Positions 37,515 through 46,934 of a DNA stretch of 64,000 bases are shown here, in pieces. A model generated the notes under the pieces. That model saw nothing but the letters and a program-made list of their open reading frames with translations, searched no databases and was not told the origin of the DNA. Source of the DNA: Eleftheria terrae. GTDB taxonomy: Bacteria; Pseudomonadota; Gammaproteobacteria; Burkholderiales; Burkholderiaceae_C. The position numbers were made by a program, and so were the translations under genes. Position 1 is the stretch's first letter. Each line of letters begins with the position of its first letter. The stretch spans positions 186,001 through 250,000 of the forward strand of contig NZ_CP106951.1 in assembly GCF_030419005.1 (NCBI RefSeq). Direction: 5' to 3'.

Positions 37515-37724
37515 CTACTGCTGGGCCAAGTGGTAGGCGACCAGTGCATTGGCATGGCCATGACCGAGTCCATGCTCCGACTTGAGCAGGCCGACCAACT
37601 CCATATGCTTGAGCTGCCCGGCCTCTCGCAGCACCCCGAACCAATGCTCCACCGGCTGGCCATACTTCTTCTCGATGGACGGAAAGTAGGAAGCAGGGCC
37701 CTTCGACTTTTCTGTTGGCTCCAT
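37515..37724 (-). CDS. DUF4287-domain small protein
   Basis: A 69-aa protein that is almost entirely a DUF4287 domain (SYFPSIEKKYGQPVEHWFGV and KHMELVGLLKSEHGLGHGHA, then NALVAYH). The start at 37724 is supported by GAGGTGA 5 nt upstream. The function of the family is unknown; small members are common in bacteria and sometimes sit beside DUF5655 proteins. It lies in the same lower-GC patch as the hypothetical gene at 36786. A hairpin (37764-37788) lies about 40 bp upstream of its start. Confidence 0.88.
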   Translation of the reverse strand: MEPTEKSKGPASYFPSIEKKYGQPVEHWFGVLREAGQLKHMELVGLLKSEHGLGHGHANALVAYHLAQQ

Positions 37725-38154
37725 TATTCACCTCGACGAAACACACGGAGGAGGGCTCGGCAGAGCAGGGCAGGTCGCTCGCCCTGCTGGGCCCGACGAT
37801 TGAAACGGCAATGCCGCTTCACCCTCACGACGAACAGGCAGGCTCGATTTCGACAGGAGTTCGTCCCGGCACAAGCGCGGCTTGTCGCTCGACGTGAGCG
37901 GCCGCGCGGAGGTGGACCGCTCCGAGTATCGCCCGGATCGCTTGCTTGCAAAGCCCGGCAGCTCCATGGACCGGCGGCCTGCACAGCGGCTCCCGACAGC
38001 ATCTGCGATTGCATGGCACGTCGAACGCCAGGGGACGTTGGAAGCGTTGTCGTCGCCGTGTCTTTCCGTCTCGTGCGCCATCAATGGACCCGGGCGACCT
38101 CTGGCACGAGCGCTGGATGTCTTATGCTGCCCGACCCCACTCCAGGAGATGCCA
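37725..38154. other. Non-coding stretch between DUF4287 and EthD genes
   Basis: 430 bases with mixed composition. A perfect 8-bp inverted repeat (AGCAGGGC / GCCCTGCT, 37764-37788) lies here. Open frames present show no family resemblance and frequent interruptions. It may be a decayed or regulatory segment; I see no gene. Confidence 0.4.
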
Positions 38155-38469
38155 ATGATCAAGGTCAGCGTGATGTATCCCAACACGCCGGGCGCCCGCT
38201 TCGACCACGCGTACTACCGTGACCAGCACATGCCCATGGTGCAGGCCCGGCTGGGCGAGCACTGCCGCTCCTACACGGTGGACAAGGGCCTGGCCGGCGG
38301 CGCGCCCGGCTCGGCGCCACCCTATGTGGCGATGTGCCACATCTTCTGCGACTCGCTGGAGGCCTTCCAGGCCGGCTTTGGCCCGCATGCGCAGGAGATC
38401 ATGGCCGACGTCGCGAACTACACCGACCTGACGCCGCTGCTGCAGATCAGCGAAGTGGTGGTGGACTGA
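38155..38469 (+). CDS. EthD-family dimeric alpha/beta barrel protein
   Basis: A 104-aa protein with the EthD pattern (MIKVSVMYPNTPGARFDHAY, YRDQHMPMVQARLGEHCRSY). AGGAG lies 6 nt upstream of the ATG. EthD-like proteins are small ferredoxin-fold dimers linked to degradation pathways, including ethyl tert-butyl ether breakdown; the exact substrate or role of this member is unknown. It is followed at 77 bp by acylphosphatase. Strong GC3 supports coding. Confidence 0.88.
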   Translation: MIKVSVMYPNTPGARFDHAYYRDQHMPMVQARLGEHCRSYTVDKGLAGGAPGSAPPYVAMCHIFCDSLEAFQAGFGPHAQEIMADVANYTDLTPLLQISEVVVD

Positions 38470-38546
38470 GCCGGCGCCGAAGCGGCGGCCGCGGCACCAG
38501 CAGGGCCAGCTTCGCCGGCGCGGGGCAGGGCGCGCATACTGCGGCG

Positions 38547-38861
38547 ATGCACAGCACCACTCCCTCCCATCCATCGCCCGCCGGCGCAGCCTCGCGCACG
38601 GCGGCGCATTTCCTCGTCAGCGGCCTGGTGCAGGGCGTCGGCTTTCGCGCGGCGACGCGCCGGCAGGCCGAACTCCTGGGTCTCGACGGCTTTGCCCGCA
38701 ACCTGTCCGACGGCCGTGTCGAGGTGATGGCCGAGGGCCCGGCCGCCGCCATCGAGCAGCTGGCGCTGTGGCTGGCCCAGGGGCCGGCCGGCGTCATGGT
38801 CGAGGAGGTGCGGCGCGAAGCTGCCCAGCCTGCCGGCCGGCACGGTTTCGCCACCGGCTGA
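38547..38861 (+). CDS. acyP: Acylphosphatase
   Basis: A 104-aa protein with the acylphosphatase signature: VSGLVQGVGFRAATRRQAEL, where the Arg binds phosphate, and GFARNLSDGRVEVMAEGP with the catalytic Asn. It hydrolyses carboxyl-phosphate bonds such as 1,3-bisphosphoglycerate and carbamoyl phosphate in vitro. The first 20 residues are Ser/Pro-rich and not part of the domain, so a later start is possible, though no clear alternative ATG is visible. It lies between the EthD gene and the SUV3-like helicase gene, all on one strand. Confidence 0.92.
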   Translation: MHSTTPSHPSPAGAASRTAAHFLVSGLVQGVGFRAATRRQAELLGLDGFARNLSDGRVEVMAEGPAAAIEQLALWLAQGPAGVMVEEVRREAAQPAGRHGFATG

Positions 38862-38994
38862 CCAGCGCGGCACCCCGCGTGCCACGGGTGCATGGCGCGG
38901 CGGTGCAAAATCGGGGCTTTTCCTGCTGGCCCCGCCCGGCTTGCCGGCGCCGTGCCCGGTGTGCCGGGTCCCGGGGTAGCCTTTGCCTGTGTCC

Positions 38995-41217
38995 ATGTCC
39001 TCTGCCGCTGAACCCCGCCTCCTGCCCGACCCCAGCCACGCCAGCCGCATTCCGCCCCACCTTGCGCCCGAGCAGGTGCAGCGCATCCGCAAGGCCGCCT
39101 ACCACCTGCCGCAGGTGGTGAAGCCGGCCGACTTTGCCGAGGGCGACGCGGCCGAGGACGAGGACCACCTCGACTGGCTGGGACTGGTGCTGCTGCAGAA
39201 GGGGGTGCCTGGTGCACGACCCAGCCGCTGGATCGCGCCCACCCTGATGGACGAAGCCCTGTGCCACCTCGACGCAGTGCCCGCGCGCGAGCTGCGGACC
39301 GTGCTCACCGGCCGTGGCGCGGCGCTCGAAGCGCTCGGCATCGTGCGCAGCGGCAATGGCTGGGAGCGGCTGAGCAACGAGGAGCTGGCCCTGGCCGGCG
39401 CGCCCGACTGGCGGGTGCCGGTCGCCTTTTATGCACCGATCGACGCGGCCGCCGTCTGGGCCTTCTTTCGCACCGGCGACCAGGCCGCGCTGCTGGCGGC
39501 ACTGGGGCCGCCCGCCCGCTATCCCGGTGCGGCCGCGCTGCAGGCCCACCTCGACGGCCTGATGGCGCAGGCGCGCCGCCACAACGAGCGGCAGCTGCCG
39601 TCGCTGCTGGCCGGGCTGCAGGCCGAATGCGCCAAGCCGCGCAGCCTGGACGCCCTCAAGTCCGGTTGCAGCCGTGCGCTGGAGCGCTGGCAGCACCGCG
39701 TGACCGAGCTCGACACGCTGGCCGACCTGAACAGCGAACTGGCCTTCCAGGGCTATCCCGACACCTTCCCGCTGGCGCGGCGGCTGCAGCGCCGGGTGCG
39801 GCTGTTCGTCGGCCCACCCAACAGCGGCAAGACCTATGCGGCCTTCGAGCGGCTGGCCGCGGCCGGCCACGGTGCCTACCTGGCGCCGCTGCGGCTGCTG
39901 GCGCTGGAGGGCCGCGACCGCCTGCAAGCGCGCGGCGTGCCGTGCTCGCTGCGCACCGGGGAAGAAAACGTGCCGGCCGAGGACGCCCGGGTGGTGTCCA
40001 GCACCATCGAGATGGTCAACACCTCCGACGAGGTCGACGTGGCGGTGATCGACGAGGCGCAGATGATCTTCGACGCCTCGCGCGGCTGGGCCTGGACCCA
40101 GGCCATCGTCGGCGTGCCGGCACGCGAGGTCATCATCATCTGCTCGGCTTATGCGGCCCGCGCCATCGGCAACCTGCTGGGCCTGTGCGGCGAAAGCCAC
40201 GAGGTGGTGCACTTCGAGCGCAAGCAGCATGTGGAGCTGCTGCCGGCGCCGGTGCCGCTGGCTTCGCTGAAGAAGGGGGATGCGGTGGTCGCCTTCAGCC
40301 GCAAGGACGTGCTGATGCTGCGCGACCAGATCGGTGCCCATGGGCGGCCGGTGTCGGTCATCTACGGCGCGCTGCCGCCGGAGGTGCGGCGCCGCGAGGC
40401 CGAGCGCTTCGCCCAGGGCGAGTCGCACATCCTGGTGGCCACCGATGCCATCGGCATGGGCCTGAACCTGCCGATCCGCCGGGTGCTGTTCAGCACCCTG
40501 ACCAAGTTCGACGGCCAGGAAGACCGGCTGCTGGGCGTCTCCGAGACCCACCAGATCGCCGGCCGGGCCGGCCGCTTCGGCATGCACGAGGAGGGTTTCG
40601 CCGGCGTGCTGCAGGAGGCTGAGGCCGGTGCCGGCCGCGAGCTGAAGGAGCTGCTGGAGAAGACGCCGCGCGCCCCGCGCAACTTCAAGGCGCCGGTGGC
40701 GCCGAACTGGTGGCATGTGAGCACCATCGCCTCGCGCCTCGGCAAGACCCGGCTGCGTGAGGTGCTGGGGATCTTCATGGACCAGCTCAAGCTCGACACC
40801 GCCCACTTCGAGGTGGCCGAGCTGGAGCAGATGCTGGAGCTCGCGGAGCAGCTCGACCGCACCGCCAGCCGGCTGCCGCTGCGCGAGCGCTTCATCTATG
40901 CGCAGGCGCCGGTCGACACACGCACCGAGACCCAGCTGCACGAGTTCCTCAGCTGGACCGAGAGCCACGCCCACACCGGCCGGGCCGGGCAGCCCTGGTT
41001 CCTGCAGGACGTGGACGAACACAGCCGGCTCGACCGCATGGAGCAGGGCTTGCGCTCCTGCACGCTGTGGCTGTGGCTGGACCAGCGCTTCCATGACGTC
41101 TATGGCCATGTGGAAGCGGTCGACGACCTGCGCCTGCGGCTCAATGACGGCATCGAGCGGCAACTGAAGGGCAAGCGGCCGTTGTGGCAGACGCGCGGGC
41201 GGGCGCGGCGGCGCTAG
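38995..41217 (+). CDS. SUV3-like ATP-dependent RNA helicase
   Basis: A 740-aa DExH helicase. Walker A is FVGPPNSGKTYAAFERL and motif II is DEAQ (VIDEAQMIFDA). Later motifs are VSVIYGALPPEVRRREAERF, ILVATDAIGMGLNLPIRRV and QIAGRAGRFG. GxxNSGKT and the QIAGRAGRFG ending are typical of SUV3, the mitochondrial RNA degradosome helicase; bacterial homologues are known in some proteobacteria. About 250 N-terminal residues precede the helicase core, and a SUV3-type C-terminal region follows (about 640-700, FIYAQAPVDTRTE). The ATG at 38995 was chosen over an upstream TTG at 38983; no clear Shine-Dalgarno is visible. Confidence 0.88.
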   Translation: MSSAAEPRLLPDPSHASRIPPHLAPEQVQRIRKAAYHLPQVVKPADFAEGDAAEDEDHLDWLGLVLLQKGVPGARPSRWIAPTLMDEALCHLDAVPARELRTVLTGRGAALEALGIVRSGNGWERLSNEELALAGAPDWRVPVAFYAPIDAAAVWAFFRTGDQAALLAALGPPARYPGAAALQAHLDGLMAQARRHNERQLPSLLAGLQAECAKPRSLDALKSGCSRALERWQHRVTELDTLADLNSELAFQGYPDTFPLARRLQRRVRLFVGPPNSGKTYAAFERLAAAGHGAYLAPLRLLALEGRDRLQARGVPCSLRTGEENVPAEDARVVSSTIEMVNTSDEVDVAVIDEAQMIFDASRGWAWTQAIVGVPAREVIIICSAYAARAIGNLLGLCGESHEVVHFERKQHVELLPAPVPLASLKKGDAVVAFSRKDVLMLRDQIGAHGRPVSVIYGALPPEVRRREAERFAQGESHILVATDAIGMGLNLPIRRVLFSTLTKFDGQEDRLLGVSETHQIAGRAGRFGMHEEGFAGVLQEAEAGAGRELKELLEKTPRAPRNFKAPVAPNWWHVSTIASRLGKTRLREVLGIFMDQLKLDTAHFEVAELEQMLELAEQLDRTASRLPLRERFIYAQAPVDTRTETQLHEFLSWTESHAHTGRAGQPWFLQDVDEHSRLDRMEQGLRSCTLWLWLDQRFHDVYGHVEAVDDLRLRLNDGIERQLKGKRPLWQTRGRARRR

Positions 41218-41231
41218 GGGCGAGGCGCCCC
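41217..41231 (+). terminator. Short GC hairpin after the SUV3-like gene
   Basis: A perfect 6-bp stem (GGGGCG / CGCCCC, 3-nt loop) starts on the last base of the SUV3-like stop codon. No T-tract follows, so this is a weak terminator call. Confidence 0.3.
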
Positions 41232-41332
41232 CGCGTAGCGGCGAAGCGCGACCCACCGCCCGGGGCAGGAGCCGGTCCGGCCTCGCGGCCACCGCAGCCG
41301 GCGGCGCCGGCCGCAAGGCCCGGTGCGCCGGC

Positions 41333-42229
41333 TCACTCCTCGACCCCTGCCTTGCAGTGATCCACGAACGCGCGCACGGTGGCCGGTGTCTGCCGGCTCG
41401 GGTAGTAGAAGTGAAACCCGGGGTGGCTGGGCCACAGTTTGGGCAGCACCGGCAGCAGGCGCCCCGCGGCCAGGTGGGGCGCCACCTGCCGCTCGAACAC
41501 ATAGGCGATGCCGATGCCGTCCAGCGCCGCCTGCGCCATGCTCAGGCTGTCGGACACCGTCAAGGGGCCGTCCACCGCCACCTCCACGATCTGGCCCCTG
41601 CATTTCACCTCCCACCGGTAGATGGCCCCGCTGCCCGGGAAGCGGTAGCGGATGCAGCGGTGGTCGCGCAGGTCGTCCACCTTCCCGGGCAGGCCGTACT
41701 GCCGGGCATAGGCCGGCGAGGCGACCATGCAGGTGCGCTCGCTGCGCGTGAGGGGCACCGCCACCATGTCGCGCTGCACCGAGGCGCCAAGGCGAATGCC
41801 GAGGTCAAAGCCCGACGCCACGATGTCGACGAAACCGTCTTCCAGGGCCAGCTCCAGCTGCACCGCCGGGTGGGCTGCCAGGAAGCCCGGCAGCAGCGGA
41901 CGCAGCAGCATCTCGTGCACCACCAGCGGCGCGTTCACCTTCAGCCGCCCGCTGACGCCGTCGCGGAAGCTGTCCAGCACTTGCGAGGCCTCCAGCAGCT
42001 CGCTGACCGCCGGGCCCACCCGTGCGAGATAGCGTTCGCCCGCCTCGGTCAGGCCCACGCTGCGCGTCGTGCGGTGCAGCAGCCGCACGCCCAGGCGGCC
42101 TTCGAGCTGCTTGACCGCCTGGCTGACCGCCGGCGGCGTCACCTCCAGCACCGAAGCGGCGGCGGTGAAGCTGCGATGCCGGGCCACCATGGCGAAGGCC
42201 AGCAGGCCGTCCAGTTGCGTCAATTTCAT
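41333..42229 (-). CDS. LysR-family regulator next to an aldo/keto reductase
   Basis: A 298-aa protein with an N-terminal winged helix (LDGLLAFAMVARHRSFTAAA, TPPAVSQAVKQLEGRLGVRL) and a type-2 periplasmic-binding-like effector domain (about 90-295). The gene is divergent from the aldo/keto reductase gene with a 101-bp gap, the usual layout where a LysR protein controls the neighbour. The gap contains TTATCACTGCATCAAGATTA, which could include a T-N11-A LysR site, but the exact operator is not certain. Effector unknown. Confidence 0.9.
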   Translation of the reverse strand: MKLTQLDGLLAFAMVARHRSFTAAASVLEVTPPAVSQAVKQLEGRLGVRLLHRTTRSVGLTEAGERYLARVGPAVSELLEASQVLDSFRDGVSGRLKVNAPLVVHEMLLRPLLPGFLAAHPAVQLELALEDGFVDIVASGFDLGIRLGASVQRDMVAVPLTRSERTCMVASPAYARQYGLPGKVDDLRDHRCIRYRFPGSGAIYRWEVKCRGQIVEVAVDGPLTVSDSLSMAQAALDGIGIAYVFERQVAPHLAAGRLLPVLPKLWPSHPGFHFYYPSRQTPATVRAFVDHCKAGVEE

Positions 42230-42330
42230 TGCGAAGCGCTGCTTATCACTGCATCAAGATTATGGCGGTTTATCCGTAGTGGGCCGGAGGCTAAGCTCGC
42301 CTTCATCCATTCACGAAGGAGCACACCACC

Positions 42331-43434
42331 ATGCCACTCGACACCTACTACACCCTGGGCCGCAGCGGGCTGCGCGTCAGCCGCCTTTCGCTGGGGGCCA
42401 TGACCTTCGGCACCGAATGGGGCTGGGGTTCCGACAAGCACAACGCCCGCCGCATCTTCGACCTGTATGTCGAGCGTGGCGGCAACTTCATCGACACCGC
42501 CGACGTCTACACCAACGGCACCAGCGAGGCCTGGCTGGGCGAGTTCGTCGCCGACGCCGGCCTGCGGGACCGGCTGGTGCTGGCCAGCAAGTACACCTTC
42601 AACCTCGGCGACCGCAATGCCAACGGCGGAGGCAACGGCCGCAAGAACCTGCTGCGCGCGGTGGAGGGCTCGCTCAAGCGGCTGGGCACCGACTACCTCG
42701 ACCTGTTCTATGTGCACGCCTGGGACCAGCTGACGCCGGCGGAGGAGGTGATGCGCACGATGGACGACCTGGTGAGCAGCGGCAAGGTGCGCCACATCGG
42801 CCTGTCCGACGTGCCGGCCTGGTATGCGGCCCGGGCCCAGACGCTGGCGGAGTGGCGCGGCTTCGAGCCGGTGTCCGCCCTGCAGCTGCAGTACTCGCTG
42901 GTGGAGCGCAACCTGGAGCATGAACACGCGCGCCTGGCCACCGAGCTGGGGATGGGCATCACGGTGTGGAGCCCGCTGGCGAGCGGCCTGCTGTCCGGCC
43001 GATATCGAAAGGATGCCGCGCCCGAGGGCCGCCTGGGTGTCATGAAGGACAACGGCAATCCGGCCTTCCAGCATTTCAGCGAGCGCAACTGGCGCATCGT
43101 CGAGGAACTGGAGCGCGTGGCCGGCGAGATCGGCCGGCCGATGGCGCAGGTGGCACTCAACTGGGTGGCGAACCGGCCCGGGGTGGCCAGTGTCATCGTC
43201 GGCGCCAGCCGCCCGGAGCAACTGAGCGACAACCTGGGTGCGCTCGACTTTGAGCTGCCGGCCGCGCTGGCCGAGCGGCTCACCCGCGCCAGCGACATGC
43301 CGGCCCCCTTCCCGTACTACTTCTTCACCAACGCCATGCAGGGAATGATGTACGGCGGCGCTACCGTGGGCGACAAGCCGGCCGGCTACCGGGCGCCGGT
43401 GCGGGTGTCGGGCTCGGGCAGCGGCGTGGAGTGA
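42331..43434 (+). CDS. Aldo/keto reductase
   Basis: A 367-aa NADPH-dependent oxidoreductase of the YghZ/PdxI-like group. The catalytic tetrad is visible: Asp and Tyr in IDTADVYTNG, Lys in LASKYTFNLG, His in DLFYVHAWDQLTP. The C-terminal segment binds the cofactor (VIVGASRPEQLSDNLGAL). AAGGAG precedes the ATG at 10 nt. Divergent from the LysR gene and likely controlled by it. Substrate unknown; an aldehyde or ketone. A strong hairpin follows at 43472. Confidence 0.92.
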   Translation: MPLDTYYTLGRSGLRVSRLSLGAMTFGTEWGWGSDKHNARRIFDLYVERGGNFIDTADVYTNGTSEAWLGEFVADAGLRDRLVLASKYTFNLGDRNANGGGNGRKNLLRAVEGSLKRLGTDYLDLFYVHAWDQLTPAEEVMRTMDDLVSSGKVRHIGLSDVPAWYAARAQTLAEWRGFEPVSALQLQYSLVERNLEHEHARLATELGMGITVWSPLASGLLSGRYRKDAAPEGRLGVMKDNGNPAFQHFSERNWRIVEELERVAGEIGRPMAQVALNWVANRPGVASVIVGASRPEQLSDNLGALDFELPAALAERLTRASDMPAPFPYYFFTNAMQGMMYGGATVGDKPAGYRAPVRVSGSGSGVE

Positions 43435-43471
43435 GCGATGCGGCTCGGGTGCCGCCGGCCGCGGCCCGGCT

Positions 43472-43501
43472 GGCCAGGCGCCTTCGAAAAGGCGCCTGGC
43501 C
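43472..43501. terminator. Strong bidirectional terminator hairpin
   Basis: A perfect 13-bp inverted repeat (GGCCAGGCGCCTT / AAGGCGCCTGGCC) with a CGAA tetraloop, located in the 121-bp gap between the convergent aldo/keto reductase and oleate hydratase genes. It serves both directions. Confidence 0.75.
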
Positions 43502-43555
43502 CAAGCGCTGGACGGGATGGCGCCGAGCGCGTCCTTCTGGGCCGGCGCTCCCGCC

Positions 43556-45118
43556 TCAGGTCAGCAGGGTCTGGATCGCATGCACCAGCACCGACGGGTG
43601 GGCCGCGCCGTTGTAGATCGCCGGCGGTGCCTTGTCGAGGCCCAGCAGGCCGTAGACCGCCGTCTGCGCGGCACGCACCGAATACTCCACCGTGAACACC
43701 ACGTCGTCCGGCAACTCGCAGAACTGGCCGACGAAGGCGAAGTTGGTGCTGCCCGGCGGCAGCACCGGCGGCCGGTCGCCAGGTTCGCGCACCAGGAACT
43801 GGCTGGTGATGTAGGGCATCTTGCACGGCACGCAGCGGGTGCCCTCCAGCAGCCGCGGCAAATGCGCCTGCCAGCCCAGGTGCGAGCACAGCTCCGTCAT
43901 CAGCTCCGCACCGCTGCAGTCGGCCATCTTCTTGGCCACGAAGTTGCCCGGTTGGTCGGGGAACAGGCCATAGCCCCAGAACACCTGCAGCCCGGCCGGC
44001 TGGTTCAGGAAGTGCGGCTGGCGGGCCACCACGAAGGACATCAGCCAGTTCGAGTCCTGCAGGGTCACCAGCGCGCCGGTGCCGGCCTCGTTGCCGGTGA
44101 ACTGCTCGATCAACTCGAGCATCAGCGGGTCGTGGCAGGTGACGGTGAACGACTCCCACCACGACTGGTCGATGTGCTCGGTGAAGACCGAGGGGCGGCC
44201 GAAGCCGGGGCGTTGGCGCGCAATGCGCTCCCACAGCAGCCAGTCGGCGGTCTTGCGCGTGTCCAGCGGCGGCGGCTCGGCATGGCTGCCCAGCGTGGAC
44301 GCCGCGGTCATCGAGCCATTCGTGAAGATCACCAGGTCGCCGGGCGCCACTTCGATGCGGCGGGCCCGGCCCTCGGATTCAAGCGCCAGGGCACGCGCGG
44401 TGACGGCCTGCGTGCCGGGCTCGAACTCGATGTCGGTCACGGTGGTGCCGAGGTGGAACTGCACGCCCTGGCGGCGCAGCCAGGTCTCGATCGGCAGCAC
44501 CACCGAGTCGTACTGGTTGTACGGCGAACGGTCGACACCGGCCAGCGTGTTGATGCGCGGGAACTCGTGCACGAAGCGATGCAGGTAGCGCTTGAACTCC
44601 ACCGCGCTGTGCCACGGCTGGAAGGCGAACATCGTCGCCCACATGTACCAGAACGGTGTCTCGAAGAAGGCCGGCTGGAAACACTCGTCGATGCGCTTGC
44701 GGCCCAGCGACGCTTCGGAGGCCAGCACCATCGCGCACAGGTCCAGCCGGTCCTTCATGTCGAAGCCCATGCGCGAGCTGTCGACCTTCTGGCCACCTCG
44801 CACCAGCCGGGCGCGGGCATCGGTCTTGTACCGCTCGTTGAACTCGCGGAACTCGTCCAGCACGGTCCGGCCGGCATCGGTCAAGGACGGGATGAAGGAC
44901 AGCAGCTCGTAGGTGCACAGGTAGCTGAAGTTGAACATGCGCCCGCCGCGGATGACATAGCCGTCCTGCGGCGTGCCGGCGCCGTCCAGGCTGCCGCCGA
45001 GCACCGGCTGGGCTTCGAAGACGTGGATGTCGCTGCCACGCAGGCCGCCGTCGTGGATGAGGTGGGCCGCGCTGGCCAGCGAGGCGATGCCGCCGCCGAT
45101 GAGATAGGCCTGGGTCAT
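43556..45118 (-). CDS. ohyA: Oleate hydratase (MCRA family)
   Basis: A 520-aa FAD enzyme that adds water to the cis-9 double bond of oleate to give 10-hydroxystearate. The start at 45118 gives an immediate FAD-binding motif (AYLIGGGIASLASAAHLIHD). Family motifs follow: VIRGGRMFNFSYLCTYELLS, GDLVIFTNGSMTAASTLGSH and EHIDQSWWESFTVTCHDPLM. Length is near that of smaller hydratases (bacterial forms are 520-650 aa). An AGGAAGGA sequence lies upstream. A perfect palindrome matching the PsrA box lies 70 bp upstream of the start. The usual role is detoxification of unsaturated fatty acids. Confidence 0.93.
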   Translation of the reverse strand: MTQAYLIGGGIASLASAAHLIHDGGLRGSDIHVFEAQPVLGGSLDGAGTPQDGYVIRGGRMFNFSYLCTYELLSFIPSLTDAGRTVLDEFREFNERYKTDARARLVRGGQKVDSSRMGFDMKDRLDLCAMVLASEASLGRKRIDECFQPAFFETPFWYMWATMFAFQPWHSAVEFKRYLHRFVHEFPRINTLAGVDRSPYNQYDSVVLPIETWLRRQGVQFHLGTTVTDIEFEPGTQAVTARALALESEGRARRIEVAPGDLVIFTNGSMTAASTLGSHAEPPPLDTRKTADWLLWERIARQRPGFGRPSVFTEHIDQSWWESFTVTCHDPLMLELIEQFTGNEAGTGALVTLQDSNWLMSFVVARQPHFLNQPAGLQVFWGYGLFPDQPGNFVAKKMADCSGAELMTELCSHLGWQAHLPRLLEGTRCVPCKMPYITSQFLVREPGDRPPVLPPGSTNFAFVGQFCELPDDVVFTVEYSVRAAQTAVYGLLGLDKAPPAIYNGAAHPSVLVHAIQTLLT

Positions 45119-45187
45119 GTCGGGAGGTCCTTCCTGAGGTGGGCCGGCGAGCGCTGCCGGCATCGAATGGATGCCGGCCATCATCGT

Positions 45188-45205
45188 TTCAAACACCTGT
45201 TTGAA
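45188..45205. promoter_or_regulatory. PsrA-like operator upstream of oleate hydratase
   Basis: A perfect 18-bp palindrome (TTCAAACA-CC-TGTTTGAA), AT-rich in a GC-rich context, fits the published PsrA pattern (G/C)AAAC-N2-4-GTTT(G/C) with N4. PsrA is a TetR-family repressor released by long-chain fatty acids such as oleate, so control of the oleate hydratase gene is plausible. It lies between the stop of norR and the start of ohyA. No psrA gene lies in the window. Confidence 0.7.
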
Positions 45206-45229
45206 TCAACCGCTTGGGCTTGATGCAGC

Positions 45230-46783
<1,554 letters not shown>

Positions 46784-46792
46784 GACCACATT

Positions 46793-46809
46793 GTGGTCCA
46801 AACGACCAC
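46793..46809. promoter_or_regulatory. NorR binding site 1
   Basis: GTGGT-N7-ACCAC with the core GGT-(N7)-ACC at 46795-46807, the site described for NorR of Ralstonia. It lies 10 bp upstream of the norR start and within the norR-hmp divergent region. A second site is centred 25 bp away. Confidence 0.75.
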
Positions 46810-46817
46810 GGCGTGCT

Positions 46818-46834
46818 GTGGTGGAGATGACCAC
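46818..46834. promoter_or_regulatory. NorR binding site 2
   Basis: GTGGT-N7-ACCAC with GGT-(N7)-ACC at 46820-46832. It is the same pattern as site 1, about 65 bp upstream of the candidate -24/-12 promoter of hmp. A degenerate third copy (TGT-N7-ACC) overlaps the norR start at 46775-46787. Confidence 0.75.
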
Positions 46835-46883
46835 GCAGAAGTTTGCGCCAAGTCAAATCAAGCACTTGCGCGCGGTCGCCGGC

Positions 46884-46899
46884 TGGCCCGGGTCTTGAT
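46884..46899 (+). promoter_or_regulatory. Candidate sigma-54 promoter for flavohaemoglobin
   Basis: TGGCCCG-N4-TTGAT resembles the consensus TGGCACG-N4-TTGCW, with GG and GA ten bases apart as for -24/-12 elements. The -12 GC is GA, a deviation. The ATG lies 36 bp downstream, and two NorR sites lie upstream at a suitable distance. Confidence 0.45.
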
Positions 46900-46934
46900 A
46901 AGAGGCAGATGTCATCAACAACTCAGGAGTCCGC

